The position numbers and the translations under genes were made by a program. 64,000 bases of DNA from contig NZ_FNAV01000008.1 in assembly GCF_900102075.1 (NCBI RefSeq), positions 1 through 64,000 of the forward strand, in the 5' to 3' direction. Position 1 is the stretch's first letter; the number at the start of each line of letters is the position of its first letter. The stretch is from Salipiger thiooxidans (GTDB lineage Bacteria; Pseudomonadota; Alphaproteobacteria; Rhodobacterales; Rhodobacteraceae). Shown here in pieces: positions 14,965-23,722 of this stretch. A model generated the notes under the pieces. That model was given only the letters and a program-made list of their open reading frames with translations. It searched no databases and was not told where the DNA came from.

Positions 14965-15998
14965 ACCGTTTCGACTATGCCCGCGCCGACAGTATCGGCG
15001 CCGCCATCGCCGCGGCGGGAACGCCGGGCGGCAGCTTCCTCGCCGGTGGCACCAACCTGCTCGACCTGATGAAGATCGGGGCGGCGACGCCGGAGCGGCT
15101 TATCGACATCTCGCGCCTGCCGCTCGACCGGATCGAGGACACCGACGGCGGGCTCCGCATCGGGGCCATGGTCCGCAACGCCGACATCGCCCGGCACCCC
15201 GAGGTGCTGGCGCGCTACCCGGCGCTGGCCGAGGCGCTGCTCTCGGGAGCGTCGGCGCAACTGCGCAACGCTGCAACCACCGGCGGCAACGTCATGCAGG
15301 CGACCCGCTGCAGCTATTTCCAGGACCCGCTGTCGCCCTGCAACCGGCGGGAGCCGGGTTCGGGTTGCGGCGCGCTTGGCGGGCGCACCCGCAACCACGC
15401 GGTGCTGGGCTGGGACGAGGGCTGCATCGCCGTGCACCCGTCAGACATGTGCGTGGCGCTCGCCGCCTATGACGCGGTGGTCGAGATCACCGGGCCCGAG
15501 GGCTCCCGCGACGTGCCGATGGCAACCTTCCACCCGCTGCCCGACGCCGCGGGCGCCGGCACCCCGGCGCTGGCCGAGGGCGAGATCGTCACCCACATCC
15601 GCCTGCCCGACCCGGGCGGCATGGCGCGCAATGCCCGCTACCTGAAGCTGCGCGAGCGGACCTCGTTTGCCTTCGCGCTGGTCTCGGCCGCCGCCGCGCT
15701 CGAGATCCGCGACGGCGTCATCGTCTCGGCCCGCCTCGCGCTCGGTGGCGTCGCTGCCCGCCCGTGGCGCTGCCACGAGGCCGAGGCGATGCTCGTGGGC
15801 ATGGTGCCCACGCGCGGCAGCTTCACCGTCGCCGCCGCGGAAGCGCTGACCGGTGCCACACCCTCGGGCGACAATGCCCACAAGATCGAGCTCGCGCGGC
15901 GCATCGCGGTCCGCGCGCTGGACCTCGCCGCGGCAGGGACGCCGGACCGGCTGCCCGCCCTGCCCGCCTCCGCCTTTGCAGGAGAAGACAATGGATGA
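14961..15998 (+). CDS. Molybdenum aldehyde oxidoreductase, FAD subunit with extra Fe-S loop (PaoB type)
   Basis: A 345-residue FAD-binding subunit of the xanthine oxidase family. The FAD motif LAGGTNLLDLMK is near residue 32 and the TTGGNVMQATRC block near 110. The loop RCSYFQDPLSPCNRREPGSGC holds three cysteines. In PaoB this loop, with one more Cys, binds an additional [4Fe-4S] cluster that is absent from ordinary xanthine dehydrogenases. This points to the PaoABC aldehyde oxidoreductase group, which oxidises aromatic aldehydes. The start overlaps the upstream stop (ATGA), and the end overlaps the large-subunit start by 8 bases. Confidence 0.92.
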   Translation: MNRFDYARADSIGAAIAAAGTPGGSFLAGGTNLLDLMKIGAATPERLIDISRLPLDRIEDTDGGLRIGAMVRNADIARHPEVLARYPALAEALLSGASAQLRNAATTGGNVMQATRCSYFQDPLSPCNRREPGSGCGALGGRTRNHAVLGWDEGCIAVHPSDMCVALAAYDAVVEITGPEGSRDVPMATFHPLPDAAGAGTPALAEGEIVTHIRLPDPGGMARNARYLKLRERTSFAFALVSAAAALEIRDGVIVSARLALGGVAARPWRCHEAEAMLVGMVPTRGSFTVAAAEALTGATPSGDNAHKIELARRIAVRALDLAAAGTPDRLPALPASAFAGEDNG

Positions 15999-18225
15999 CA
16001 TGCTGAACACTCAGGGCCACGTGCGGCTCGGCTCGAGCGCGGGCCAGCCGCTGACCCGCCGCGACGGCATCCTCAAGGTGACCGGCGCCGCGCCCTATGC
16101 CGCCGACGCGCGCCCCGAGGGCGTGCTGCACGCGGTCACTTTGGCCGCCGGGATCGCACGCGGTCGCGTGGCGCGCCTTAACAGCGCCGCCGCCGAGGCG
16201 CATCCGGGCGTCGTCAAGGTCTACACGCCCGCCAATACGCCCGCGCTGGCCGTGAGCCCGGACGAGAAGATCCACCCCTTCGTCTGGCGCATGGAGGTGC
16301 TGCAGGACGACCGCGTGCGCTATGCGGGCCAACCGATCGCGATGGTCGTGGCCGAAACGCTCGAGGCCGCGACCGAGGCCGCGCGGCTGCTGGCGCCGGA
16401 CTACGAAGCCGAGCCCCACCGGGTGACGCTCGACGATGCCGAGCCCTTCGACACCGAGACCACGGCGTTCGGACGGCCCGCCAACATGACCAAGGGCGAC
16501 CTCGCCACGGCGCGCGCCACCTCGTCCCGGCACGTCACCACGCAGGTCGACACCTCGGCGCAGTACCACAACGCCATGGAGCCCCACGCGATCACCGCCC
16601 AATGGGTCGGCGACCGGCTCGAGATCGACACGCCGAACCAGGCCATCGGGCTCTCGAAGCAGACCTTTTCCGCCTTCCTCGGCATCGCGCCCGAACAGAT
16701 CCTGCTGCGCAGCCCCTTTATCGGAGGCGGCTTCGGGTCCAAGGCGATCCTCTACGGGGCGCAGCTGCTGACCATCCTCGCGGCGCGCGATCTCGAGAGG
16801 CCGGTGAAGCTGGCGCTGCGGCGGGACCAGGTCTACGGCCCCACCGGGCATCGTGCCCCGACACGGCAAACCCTGCGCATCGACATGGATGACATGGGCC
16901 GCATCACCGCGCTCGACCACGATACGATCACGCTGACCTCGAGCTTCGACCAGTTCCTCGAGAGCGCCTCGAACGCGTCGCACAGCCTCTATGCGGCGCC
17001 GGTGCTGCGCACCACGCACCACGGCCGGCGCGCCGACGTGGGCACCCCCGGGCCGATGCGCGCGCCGGGCGAGGCACCGGGGTCGGCCGCGCTCGAGATC
17101 GCCATGGACGAGGCGGCCCGGGCGGCGGGGCTCGACCCGCTCGACTTCCGCCTGCTGAACCACGCCGACACCGACCCGGCGTCGGGCATGAGCTTCTCGT
17201 CCAAGGCGCTGCGCGAATGCTACGCCGAGGCCGCCGGGCGCTTTGGCTGGGCCGGGCGCCCGCAGGAGCCCCGGCAGATGCGCGAGGGGAGGCTGCTCAA
17301 GGGCTGGGGCATGGGCACGGCGCAGTTCCCCTGCCCGATGTTCCAGGCCGCGGCCCATGCCACGCTGCGCGCCGACGGCTCGGCTGTGGTCGAGACCTCG
17401 GCCGCCGACATGGGCCAGGGCGCGTGGACGGCACTGGCGCAGATCGCCGCCGACGGCTTGGGCATCGACATCGACAAGGTCGAGTTCCGCTCGGGCCATT
17501 CCGACCTGCCCGACGCGGGCGTCGCGGGCGGCTCCGGCCACACCGCCACTGCTGGCACCGCGCTCTTCAACGCGGGCTCGGACGCGGTGCGCCAGCTCGC
17601 CGATCTGGCCACGCAGGACCCCGCCTCGCCGCTCTTCGGCGCCGGAAACGCGGGCGTCACGGCGCGGTCGGGGCGGCTCTGGCGCAACGATGACGACCGC
17701 TCCGAGGCCTACGAGGACATCCTTGCCCGCGCCGGGCTCGAGCTCATCCGCGGCGAAGGCACCGGCGCGCGCGAGGGCGAGCCCACCCACGCGATGTTCT
17801 CGCACGGGGCGGTTTTCGCCGAGGTGCTGGTCGATCCCGATCTCGGGCAGGTGCGCGTGAGCCGCCTGATCGGCGCCTTCGCGGCGGGGCGGATCATCAA
17901 CCCCGCACTGGCCCGCAGCCAGCTTCTGGGCGGCATGATCTGGGGCATCGGCATGGCCCTGCAGGAAGAGGCGCTGCACGACACCCGTTCGGGACGGTTC
18001 GTGAACAACGACCTCGCGGGCTACCACGTGCCGGTCAACGCCGATGCGCCGATGGTCGAGGCGATCACCGTCCACGAGGATGACCCCTTCGTGAACGCGC
18101 TCGGCATCAAGGGCGTGGGCGAGATCGGCGTCACCGGCACCGTGGGCGCCATCGGCAACGCGGTCTGGCACGCCACCGGCGTCAGGCCGGGGCGCTTCCC
18201 GATCCACCCCGAAACGCTGATCTGA
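15991..18225 (+). CDS. Molybdenum aldehyde oxidoreductase, Mo-cofactor catalytic subunit (PaoC type)
   Basis: A 744-residue molybdopterin-binding subunit of the xanthine oxidase family, in the PaoC length class. Visible landmarks are RRDGILKVTGAAPYAAD at the start, the QYHNAMEPHA block near residue 190, RSPFIGGGFGSKA near 240, GPMRAPGEAPGSAALE near 352 and KGVGEIGVTG near 707. The last holds the catalytic Glu. It converts aldehydes to carboxylic acids with water as oxygen source. ATG 15991 has GGAG upstream and overlaps the FAD gene. A strong terminator follows. The aldehyde substrate is not shown by sequence. Confidence 0.92.
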   Translation: MDDMLNTQGHVRLGSSAGQPLTRRDGILKVTGAAPYAADARPEGVLHAVTLAAGIARGRVARLNSAAAEAHPGVVKVYTPANTPALAVSPDEKIHPFVWRMEVLQDDRVRYAGQPIAMVVAETLEAATEAARLLAPDYEAEPHRVTLDDAEPFDTETTAFGRPANMTKGDLATARATSSRHVTTQVDTSAQYHNAMEPHAITAQWVGDRLEIDTPNQAIGLSKQTFSAFLGIAPEQILLRSPFIGGGFGSKAILYGAQLLTILAARDLERPVKLALRRDQVYGPTGHRAPTRQTLRIDMDDMGRITALDHDTITLTSSFDQFLESASNASHSLYAAPVLRTTHHGRRADVGTPGPMRAPGEAPGSAALEIAMDEAARAAGLDPLDFRLLNHADTDPASGMSFSSKALRECYAEAAGRFGWAGRPQEPRQMREGRLLKGWGMGTAQFPCPMFQAAAHATLRADGSAVVETSAADMGQGAWTALAQIAADGLGIDIDKVEFRSGHSDLPDAGVAGGSGHTATAGTALFNAGSDAVRQLADLATQDPASPLFGAGNAGVTARSGRLWRNDDDRSEAYEDILARAGLELIRGEGTGAREGEPTHAMFSHGAVFAEVLVDPDLGQVRVSRLIGAFAAGRIINPALARSQLLGGMIWGIGMALQEEALHDTRSGRFVNNDLAGYHVPVNADAPMVEAITVHEDDPFVNALGIKGVGEIGVTGTVGAIGNAVWHATGVRPGRFPIHPETLI

Positions 18226-18247
18226 GGATGGATCCAGAACCAACAAC

Positions 18248-18285
18248 GAAGGGCCCGGCGGAACGCTCCGCCGGGCCCTTCTTCT
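18248..18285. terminator. Strong terminator between aldehyde oxidoreductase and EmrB genes
   Basis: A perfect 15-bp stem (GAAGGGCCCGGCGGA with TCCGCCGGGCCCTTC) encloses the 4-base loop ACGC and is followed by TTCT. A-rich bases flank the other side, so it can work for both converging operons. Confidence 0.85.
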
Positions 18286-18342
18286 GCCCGTGATCCTGTC
18301 CGGGACTTCACCCGTGGGCTTGTTCGCGACCCCGCCCGCCGG

Positions 18343-19899
18343 TCAGTGCGCGGCCGCACCCGCCCCGCTGCGCGGCGGCTTCATCGCCAGCGCCAGCACC
18401 GCGAGCCCCGCGAAGAGCACGGTGATCAGGGTGAAGACGTCGATGAAGGACATCACCGTCGCCTGCTGCGCCACCCGCCCCGCGAGCTGCGACAGCGCCC
18501 CGGTCTGGCCGTCGATGCCATTGGCCTCGAGATTGGCGGCCAGCATGTCGATCTGGCGCAGCGCCTCGGGGTTGGCCCAGTTCAGCGCCTCGTTGAGCCG
18601 CGCCGTGTGCAGCGCACCGCGGTCGGTCAGCAGCGTGTTGATCACCGCCAGACCCACGGCGCCACCGAGGTTGCGCATCAGGTTGTAGAACCCCGAGGCG
18701 CTCTTCATCTTGTCGGGCGGCAGCGTTCCGAGCGCGAGGTTGTTGATCGGCACCATGCAGATCATCAGCGACAGCCCCCGCAGCACCTGCGGCCAGAGCA
18801 ACTCGTTGAAATCCCAGTCGGCGGTCATGCCGGTGAGCATCCAGCTCGAGACCGCGAAGCCCACGAAGCCCATCAGCAGCATCACCCGCAGGTCCATCTT
18901 CGACGACAGGATCCCCGCCAGCGGCGCGCTCACGAACATCGCGAGACCCGAGACGAACACCGTCTGGCCGGTCATCAGGCTGTCGTAGCCGCGGATCGAG
19001 GACAGGTAGAGCGGGTAGAGATAGGTCATCCCGTAGAGCCCGATCCCCATCACGAAGCTGAACACCGAGCCCACCGCGAAGTTGGTGTTGGCGAAGGCCG
19101 AGAAGTCGACCACCGGGCTCTTGAGAGTGAAGGCGCGCCAGAAGGTGACGATGCCGCCCACCACCATGACCACGAAGAGCGCGGCGACGATCTCGTCCTG
19201 GAACCAGTCGTTGCCCGGGCCTTCCTCGAGCACGTATTCCATGGCGCCGAGGAAGCAGGCCAGCGCCCCGAGGCCGATCCAGTCGAAGCTGTCGAAGAGC
19301 TTCCACTCGGGCTTGTCGAAGTCGATCAGGGTGATGGCGCCGATGGTCACGAGGATGCCCGCCGGCACGTTGACGAGGAACAGCCAGTGCCAGCTCATGG
19401 CGTGGCTGAGATAGCCGCCGACGGTCGGGCCCACGGTGGGCGCCAGCGTTGCCACGAGGCCGATCATCGGCGAGACGATGGCGCGTTTCGAGGCCGGGAA
19501 GATGGTGAAGGCCGCGGCGAAGACCGCCGGGATCATGCCGCCGCCGAGGAACCCCTGCACCGCGCGCCACAGGATCATCTCGTTGATCGAGCCCGAGGTG
19601 GCGCAGAGGAAGGACGCGGCGGTGAAGCCCGCGGCCGACGCGGCGAAGAGGTAGCGCGTCGACATCATCCGGCCCAGCAGGCCGGAAAGCGGGATCATGA
19701 TGACCTCGGCGATCAGGTACGAGGTCTGCACCCACGAGATCTCGTCCGACGAGGCGCCGAGCCCGGCCTGGATCTCGGGCAGCGAGGCCGAGACGATCTG
19801 GATGTCGAGGATCGCCATGAACATCCCGAAGACCATGACGAAAAACGCCGCGACCCTGCGCGGCGTGAGTTCCGGTTCCTGTGGGGCGGCGGCGCTCAT
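18343..19899 (-). CDS. DHA2-family multidrug efflux permease, EmrB type
   Basis: A 518-residue major facilitator protein with about 14 transmembrane helices, the DHA2 drug:H+ antiporter layout. Landmarks are FMAILDIQIVSASLPEI (motif D1-like), WVQTSYLIAEVIMIPLSG, RAVQGFLGGGMIPAV and APTVGPTVGGYLS (motif C, antiporter signature). With the upstream HlyD/EmrA protein it would export hydrophobic or aromatic compounds. ATG 19899 overlaps the emrA stop by 4 bases. The operon is controlled by the divergent TetR gene. Confidence 0.93.
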   Translation of the reverse strand: MSAAAPQEPELTPRRVAAFFVMVFGMFMAILDIQIVSASLPEIQAGLGASSDEISWVQTSYLIAEVIMIPLSGLLGRMMSTRYLFAASAAGFTAASFLCATSGSINEMILWRAVQGFLGGGMIPAVFAAAFTIFPASKRAIVSPMIGLVATLAPTVGPTVGGYLSHAMSWHWLFLVNVPAGILVTIGAITLIDFDKPEWKLFDSFDWIGLGALACFLGAMEYVLEEGPGNDWFQDEIVAALFVVMVVGGIVTFWRAFTLKSPVVDFSAFANTNFAVGSVFSFVMGIGLYGMTYLYPLYLSSIRGYDSLMTGQTVFVSGLAMFVSAPLAGILSSKMDLRVMLLMGFVGFAVSSWMLTGMTADWDFNELLWPQVLRGLSLMICMVPINNLALGTLPPDKMKSASGFYNLMRNLGGAVGLAVINTLLTDRGALHTARLNEALNWANPEALRQIDMLAANLEANGIDGQTGALSQLAGRVAQQATVMSFIDVFTLITVLFAGLAVLALAMKPPRSGAGAAAH

Positions 19900-21065
19900 T
19901 GCAGCGCCTCCGCGACGTCCGTGCCCTCGGGCGCCGTGCGCTGGTCGATCTCGACCACCACGGAGAGGCCCGCGCGCAGGCCCGGGGTGCCGTCCGGCAG
20001 CTCGATGCGCACCGGCACGCGCTGCACGATCTTGGTGAAGTTGCCGGTGGCGTTGTCCGCCGGCAGCAGCGAGAACACCGAGCCCGTGGCCGGCGCGACC
20101 GAGACCACGCGGCCCTCGATCTCGTGGCCCTCCATGGCGTCGATGCTCACCCGGGCGGTCTCGCCCGCGACGATGCCGGGAAGCTGGGTTTCCTTGAAAT
20201 TGGCCTCGACATAGAGCCCGTGGTCGGGGACCACGGCGGCAAGCCGGGCACCGACGTTGACCAGTTCCCCGGCCTCGATGGCGATATTGGCCACGGTGCC
20301 GTCGAAGGGCGCGCGCAGCACGGTATGGTCGAGGTCGCGCTGCGCCTGCGCGATGCCGAGCTCGAGATCGCGGCGGCTGGACTCGGTCTCGGCCCGCTCT
20401 GCCCGCAGCACCTCGATCTCGGCCTGCGCGCCCTTGATCGCCGCCTGCGCCGCGGCGCGGTTGGCCTCGGCGGTCTCGAGCGCACCGTTGGCGTCGTCGA
20501 GATCGGCCTGCGAGGCGACCTTGCGGTCGGCCAGCCCCTTGACCCGCGCCTGGGTGATGCCGGCGGTGCGCAGCGTCGCCTCGGCGGCGGAAAGCTGGGC
20601 CTCGGCCTGCGTCACGCTGGCCTCGGCGGCGGTGATCTGCGCGTCGATGCGCGCCAGCGTGCGGTCGAGCGTCGGCAGCTTGGCCTGCGCGTGCTCCAGC
20701 GCGATGCGATAGTCGCCGTCCTCGATCCGCACCAGAACCTCGCCCAGCGTCACGTGCTGGTTCGCCTGCACCGGGATCTCGGCCACGTAGCCCTGCAGCT
20801 TGGACGAAACCAGCGACAGGTCCGCCTGCACGTAGGCATCGTCGGTCTCGACCATGAAACGCCCGTCCGTCCACCAGTGATACCCCTCGTAGCCGCCCGC
20901 CAGAAGCGCAACCAGCGCGATGCCGCCAACGATCCGCTTGCGGCGCCCGCCCTTCTTCGGCACCGGGGCGGCGGCGGTTTCGGGCGCGCGGGCCTGAGCC
21001 TGTGCGGGGGCCTCTGCGGCGGCCTGGTCGGAAGAAGGGGCGTCGATGCGGTCGTGGCGGGACAT
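19896..21065 (-). CDS. HlyD/EmrA-family periplasmic adaptor of the efflux system
   Basis: A 389-residue membrane-fusion protein. It has a short cytoplasmic tail, one transmembrane segment (about residues 41-60, IVGGIALVALLAGGYEGYHW) and a biotinyl/lipoyl-like domain split by a long alpha-helical coiled coil (about residues 110-240, rich in Ala, Glu and Gln). The C-terminal beta-barrel follows (VNVGARLAAVVPDHGLYVEANFKE). It bridges the inner-membrane EmrB and the outer membrane. I use ATG 21065 (MSRHDRI); the longer frame to 21155 would run through the operator. Confidence 0.92.
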   Translation of the reverse strand: MSRHDRIDAPSSDQAAAEAPAQAQARAPETAAAPVPKKGGRRKRIVGGIALVALLAGGYEGYHWWTDGRFMVETDDAYVQADLSLVSSKLQGYVAEIPVQANQHVTLGEVLVRIEDGDYRIALEHAQAKLPTLDRTLARIDAQITAAEASVTQAEAQLSAAEATLRTAGITQARVKGLADRKVASQADLDDANGALETAEANRAAAQAAIKGAQAEIEVLRAERAETESSRRDLELGIAQAQRDLDHTVLRAPFDGTVANIAIEAGELVNVGARLAAVVPDHGLYVEANFKETQLPGIVAGETARVSIDAMEGHEIEGRVVSVAPATGSVFSLLPADNATGNFTKIVQRVPVRIELPDGTPGLRAGLSVVVEIDQRTAPEGTDVAEALQ

Positions 21066-21112
21066 GATGTCGGTCTTTCGGTGCAGGGGGCGAATCCGGG
21101 GGCGACGAACGG

Positions 21113-21132
21113 ATCGAACCGGTCGGTTCGAT
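21113..21132. promoter_or_regulatory. TetR operator 1 in the emrA/tetR intergenic region
   Basis: ATCGAACC-GGTC-GGTTCGAT is a perfect 8-bp inverted repeat with a 4-base spacer, placed 48 bases upstream of the emrA start. An identical arrangement recurs 57 bases away beside the divergent tetR start. Confidence 0.85.
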
Positions 21133-21169
21133 TGCACGTAGGGCAGGCCCGACACGAAATCAAGTCTTC

Positions 21170-21189
21170 ATCGAACCACCCGGTTCGAT
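21170..21189. promoter_or_regulatory. TetR operator 2 in the emrA/tetR intergenic region
   Basis: ATCGAACC-ACCC-GGTTCGAT has the same half-sites and spacer length as operator 1 and ends 13 bases before the tetR start. Binding here would block tetR transcription, giving autorepression. Centre-to-centre distance to operator 1 is 57 bp, so two dimers could cover both promoters. Confidence 0.85.
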
Positions 21190-21202
21190 TATATGTCCTC
21201 CC

Positions 21203-21865
21203 ATGACAACCAAGACACATCCCGAGCCGGCTGAACTCTGCGCGCACAGACGCCGCCACGCCGCGGGCTCCGACCCCGAGAAACGCCGCCAGATCCTGGA
21301 CGGCGCCTGGAGCGTGTTTGTCGATCAGGGCTTCGACGCCGCGTCGATGAACAGCATCTGCAAGGCGGCGGGGGTCTCGAAGGGGACGCTCTATGTCTAC
21401 TTCGAGAACAAGGAGGATCTCTTCGTCGCGCTGGTCGAGGACAAGCGGAAGGCGTTCTTCCAGGGCATCTTCGAGCGGCTGGTCGATGCCGGGACCATCG
21501 AGGAACGGCTCTTTGCCTATGCCAGCGGTCTGGCGATCCAGCTCAATTCCGAGGACGTGATCCGGGCGCAGCGCATCGTCATCAGCGTGGTCGAGCGCAT
21601 GCCCGAGCTCGGCACCCGCTTCTACGACGCGGGCGCGCGGCATTTCCTGAGCTGTCTCCAGGACTTCCTGAAGCGCGAGACCGAGGCCGGCAACCTCGCG
21701 GTCACCGACCCCGAACTCGCCGCCGCGCAGTTCGTCGAGCTTTCGACCACCGGGACGTGGCGGGCGCGGCTGTTCGGCCGCCGCGACGAGGCGCCGACCG
21801 AGGACGAGATCGCCTACGTGGCGACCGAGGCGGTGCGGGTCTTCATGGCCGCCTACCGCGCCTGA
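21203..21865 (+). CDS. TetR-family repressor of the EmrAB efflux operon
   Basis: A 220-residue TetR regulator. Its helix-turn-helix (DAASMNSICKAAGVSKGTLYVYFENKEDLFVALVE) lies around residues 46-80. The C-terminal ligand domain resembles the AefR/AcrR-like group (RIVISVVERMPELGTRFYDAG). It is divergent from emrA, and two perfect palindromes of the same design fill the intergenic region. The drug or aromatic ligand is unknown. ATG 21203 is preceded by TCCTCCC on the plus strand rather than a Shine-Dalgarno, so translation may be weak or leaderless. Confidence 0.92.
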   Translation: MTTKTHPEPAELCAHRRRHAAGSDPEKRRQILDGAWSVFVDQGFDAASMNSICKAAGVSKGTLYVYFENKEDLFVALVEDKRKAFFQGIFERLVDAGTIEERLFAYASGLAIQLNSEDVIRAQRIVISVVERMPELGTRFYDAGARHFLSCLQDFLKRETEAGNLAVTDPELAAAQFVELSTTGTWRARLFGRRDEAPTEDEIAYVATEAVRVFMAAYRA

Positions 21866-21870
21866 GCCTC

Positions 21871-22341
21871 TCAGGCCGCGGCGGCAGCGCCCGCGATCAG
21901 CAGCACGCCATGCGCCACCAGCGCGGGCTTGGCGGAGCCTTCGAGTTCGATCGTCGACTGCAACTCGATCCGGGCGCCACTGCCCTTGGCGCTCGCCCCG
22001 ATCACCGCCTGCGCCAGCCGCACCCGGGAGCCCACCGGCACCGGTGCGGTGAAGCGCACCTTCTCGTAGCCGTAATTGAGCCCTGCCCCGCGGCTCTCGA
22101 TCCGGAAGAGCTGGCGCTGCATCCGGGGAATCAACGACAGCAGGAACAGCCCGTGCGCGATGGTCTTGCCGTTCGGCCGCTCGCGCGCGGCCCGCGTCAC
22201 ATCTACATGGATCCAGTGATCGTCGCCGGTAAGCTCGGCAAAGCCGTCGATTTGCTCCTGGGTGATCTCGAGCCACTCGGTGGCGCCCAGATTGGCGCCG
22301 GTATGGGTCGCAAAATCAATGGGTTCGTTCAGGATGAGCAT
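21871..22341 (-). CDS. MaoC-like (R)-specific enoyl-CoA hydratase
   Basis: A 156-residue hot-dog-fold hydratase. The hydratase-2 catalytic Asp and His are in FAELTGDDHWIHVD (about residues 35-48) and the core helix motif is GKTIAHGLFLLSLIP. The C-terminal half carries the strand block GYEKVRFTAPVPVGSRVR. It would hydrate an enoyl-CoA intermediate. It is divergent from the CoA-transferase and acyl-CoA dehydrogenase operon and shares a 154-bp AT-rich promoter region with it, so joint regulation is likely. The substrate chain is unknown. Confidence 0.88.
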   Translation of the reverse strand: MLILNEPIDFATHTGANLGATEWLEITQEQIDGFAELTGDDHWIHVDVTRAARERPNGKTIAHGLFLLSLIPRMQRQLFRIESRGAGLNYGYEKVRFTAPVPVGSRVRLAQAVIGASAKGSGARIELQSTIELEGSAKPALVAHGVLLIAGAAAAA

Positions 22342-22412
22342 GACGGTCTCCTCTGCTGCCCGGCCCCGGCAAGCGGTACGCCGCCGCCGGTCCGCTCCCC
22401 TCAAAGCTAATA

Positions 22413-22428
22413 AATCATAATTATCATT
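22413..22428. promoter_or_regulatory. AT-rich near-palindrome between maoC-like gene and acyl-CoA operon
   Basis: AATCATAA-TTATCATT is a 16-bp near-palindrome (7 of 8 positions paired) in an AT-rich island between two divergent genes. The half-site AATCATAA recurs exactly at 34253-34260, upstream of the gntR gene. It may be an operator for that regulator. Confidence 0.45.
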
Positions 22429-22495
22429 TTTAACTTGCGCAACCGCGAGCGGATCGGGATGCTTGGCGCAAGAAATATTCAGGAGGAGGTGCGCC

Positions 22496-23722
22496 ATGGC
22501 AGCCATGCTTGGCCATATCAAGGTGCTCGATTTCAGCCGCGTCTTTGCCGGGCCATGGGCCGCGCAGATGCTGGCGGATTTCGGTGCGGACGTCATCAAG
22601 GTCGAACATGTGAAGGGCGGCGACGACGTGCGCCGCATGGGCGTGCCGCATCTCGGACCCGACGGGGCGCCCACCGGCGAGACCTCGTCCTTCCTCGCGA
22701 TGAACCGGGGCAAGCGCTCGCTGGCGCTGGACCTGTCGAAGCCCGAGGGGCAGGAGGTCGCGCGCCGGCTCGTGGCCGAGGCGGACGTGCTGATCGAGAA
22801 CTTCAAGACCGGCACGCTGGCCCGCTTCGGGCTCGACTACGACAGCGTCGCCGCGATCAACCCTCGGCTGGTCTACTGCTCGATCACCGGCTTCGGCCAG
22901 ACCGGGCCGATGAAGCACCTGCCGGGCTACGACCCGATCTTCCAGGCGATGAGCGGGCTGCTCGCGATGACCGGCACCGCCGACGGCGAGCCCGGTGCCG
23001 GGCCCGCGCTGGTGGGCTACTCGATCTCGGACATCACCGCCGGGCAATACGCGGTCTCCGCCATTCTCGCGGCGCTCAACCACCGCGACGCGGGCGCGGG
23101 CCATGGCGCGGGGCAGTTCATCGACATCGCGCTTCTCGACACGCAGATCCACGCCGCCTCCCACATGGCGATGAATTACCTCTCCTCCGGGCGACTCCCG
23201 CGCCGCAACGGCACCGCCTCGCAGATCACCTGCCCGTGGCAGGCCTTCGACTGCGCCGACCGCCCGATCATGATCGCCATCGGCAACAACGCACAGTTCG
23301 CCCGCTTCTGCGACCACCTCGGGCTCGACGGCGTCGCCACGGATCCGCGCTTTGCCACCAACCTCGCCCGGGTCGAGAACGCCAGCGCGCTGATCCCGAT
23401 GATCGCCGCGAAGCTGGCCGAGAAGACCGCCGACACCTGCTATGACGAGCTCGAGGCCATCGGTATTCCCGCCGGGCCGCTGAACAGCTTCGAGGACGTG
23501 TTCCGCATGGAGCAGGTCGCCGAACGTGGCCTCCTGCGCGAGCTGCAGCACGAGACCGCGGGCCGGGTGCGCTACGTCGCCAACCCCGTGCGCTTCTCGG
23601 GCGGCGCGCCCGCAACCACGCCGCCGCCGCGCTTTGCCGAGCATACCGACGAGGTGCTGAAGGCACTGGGGCTGGAGCCCGACCAGATCGCGGCGCTGCG
23701 CCGCGCGGGGGTGGTCGCATGA
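22496..23722 (+). CDS. Class III (CaiB/BaiF) CoA-transferase, first copy
   Basis: A 408-residue family III CoA-transferase, which moves CoA between a donor thioester and a free carboxylic acid. The N-terminal motif is VLDFSRVFAGPWAAQMLADFGADVIKVE. The catalytic Asp region IDIALLDTQIHAA is near residues 210-222, and the C-terminal WCE/PAGPLNS-type block is seen as IPAGPLNSFEDVF. ATG 22496 follows AGGAGGAGG. It is the first gene of the plus-strand operon and overlaps the acyl-CoA dehydrogenase start. It probably activates the pathway substrate. Which acid is activated cannot be told from sequence. Confidence 0.9.
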   Translation: MAAMLGHIKVLDFSRVFAGPWAAQMLADFGADVIKVEHVKGGDDVRRMGVPHLGPDGAPTGETSSFLAMNRGKRSLALDLSKPEGQEVARRLVAEADVLIENFKTGTLARFGLDYDSVAAINPRLVYCSITGFGQTGPMKHLPGYDPIFQAMSGLLAMTGTADGEPGAGPALVGYSISDITAGQYAVSAILAALNHRDAGAGHGAGQFIDIALLDTQIHAASHMAMNYLSSGRLPRRNGTASQITCPWQAFDCADRPIMIAIGNNAQFARFCDHLGLDGVATDPRFATNLARVENASALIPMIAAKLAEKTADTCYDELEAIGIPAGPLNSFEDVFRMEQVAERGLLRELQHETAGRVRYVANPVRFSGGAPATTPPPRFAEHTDEVLKALGLEPDQIAALRRAGVVA

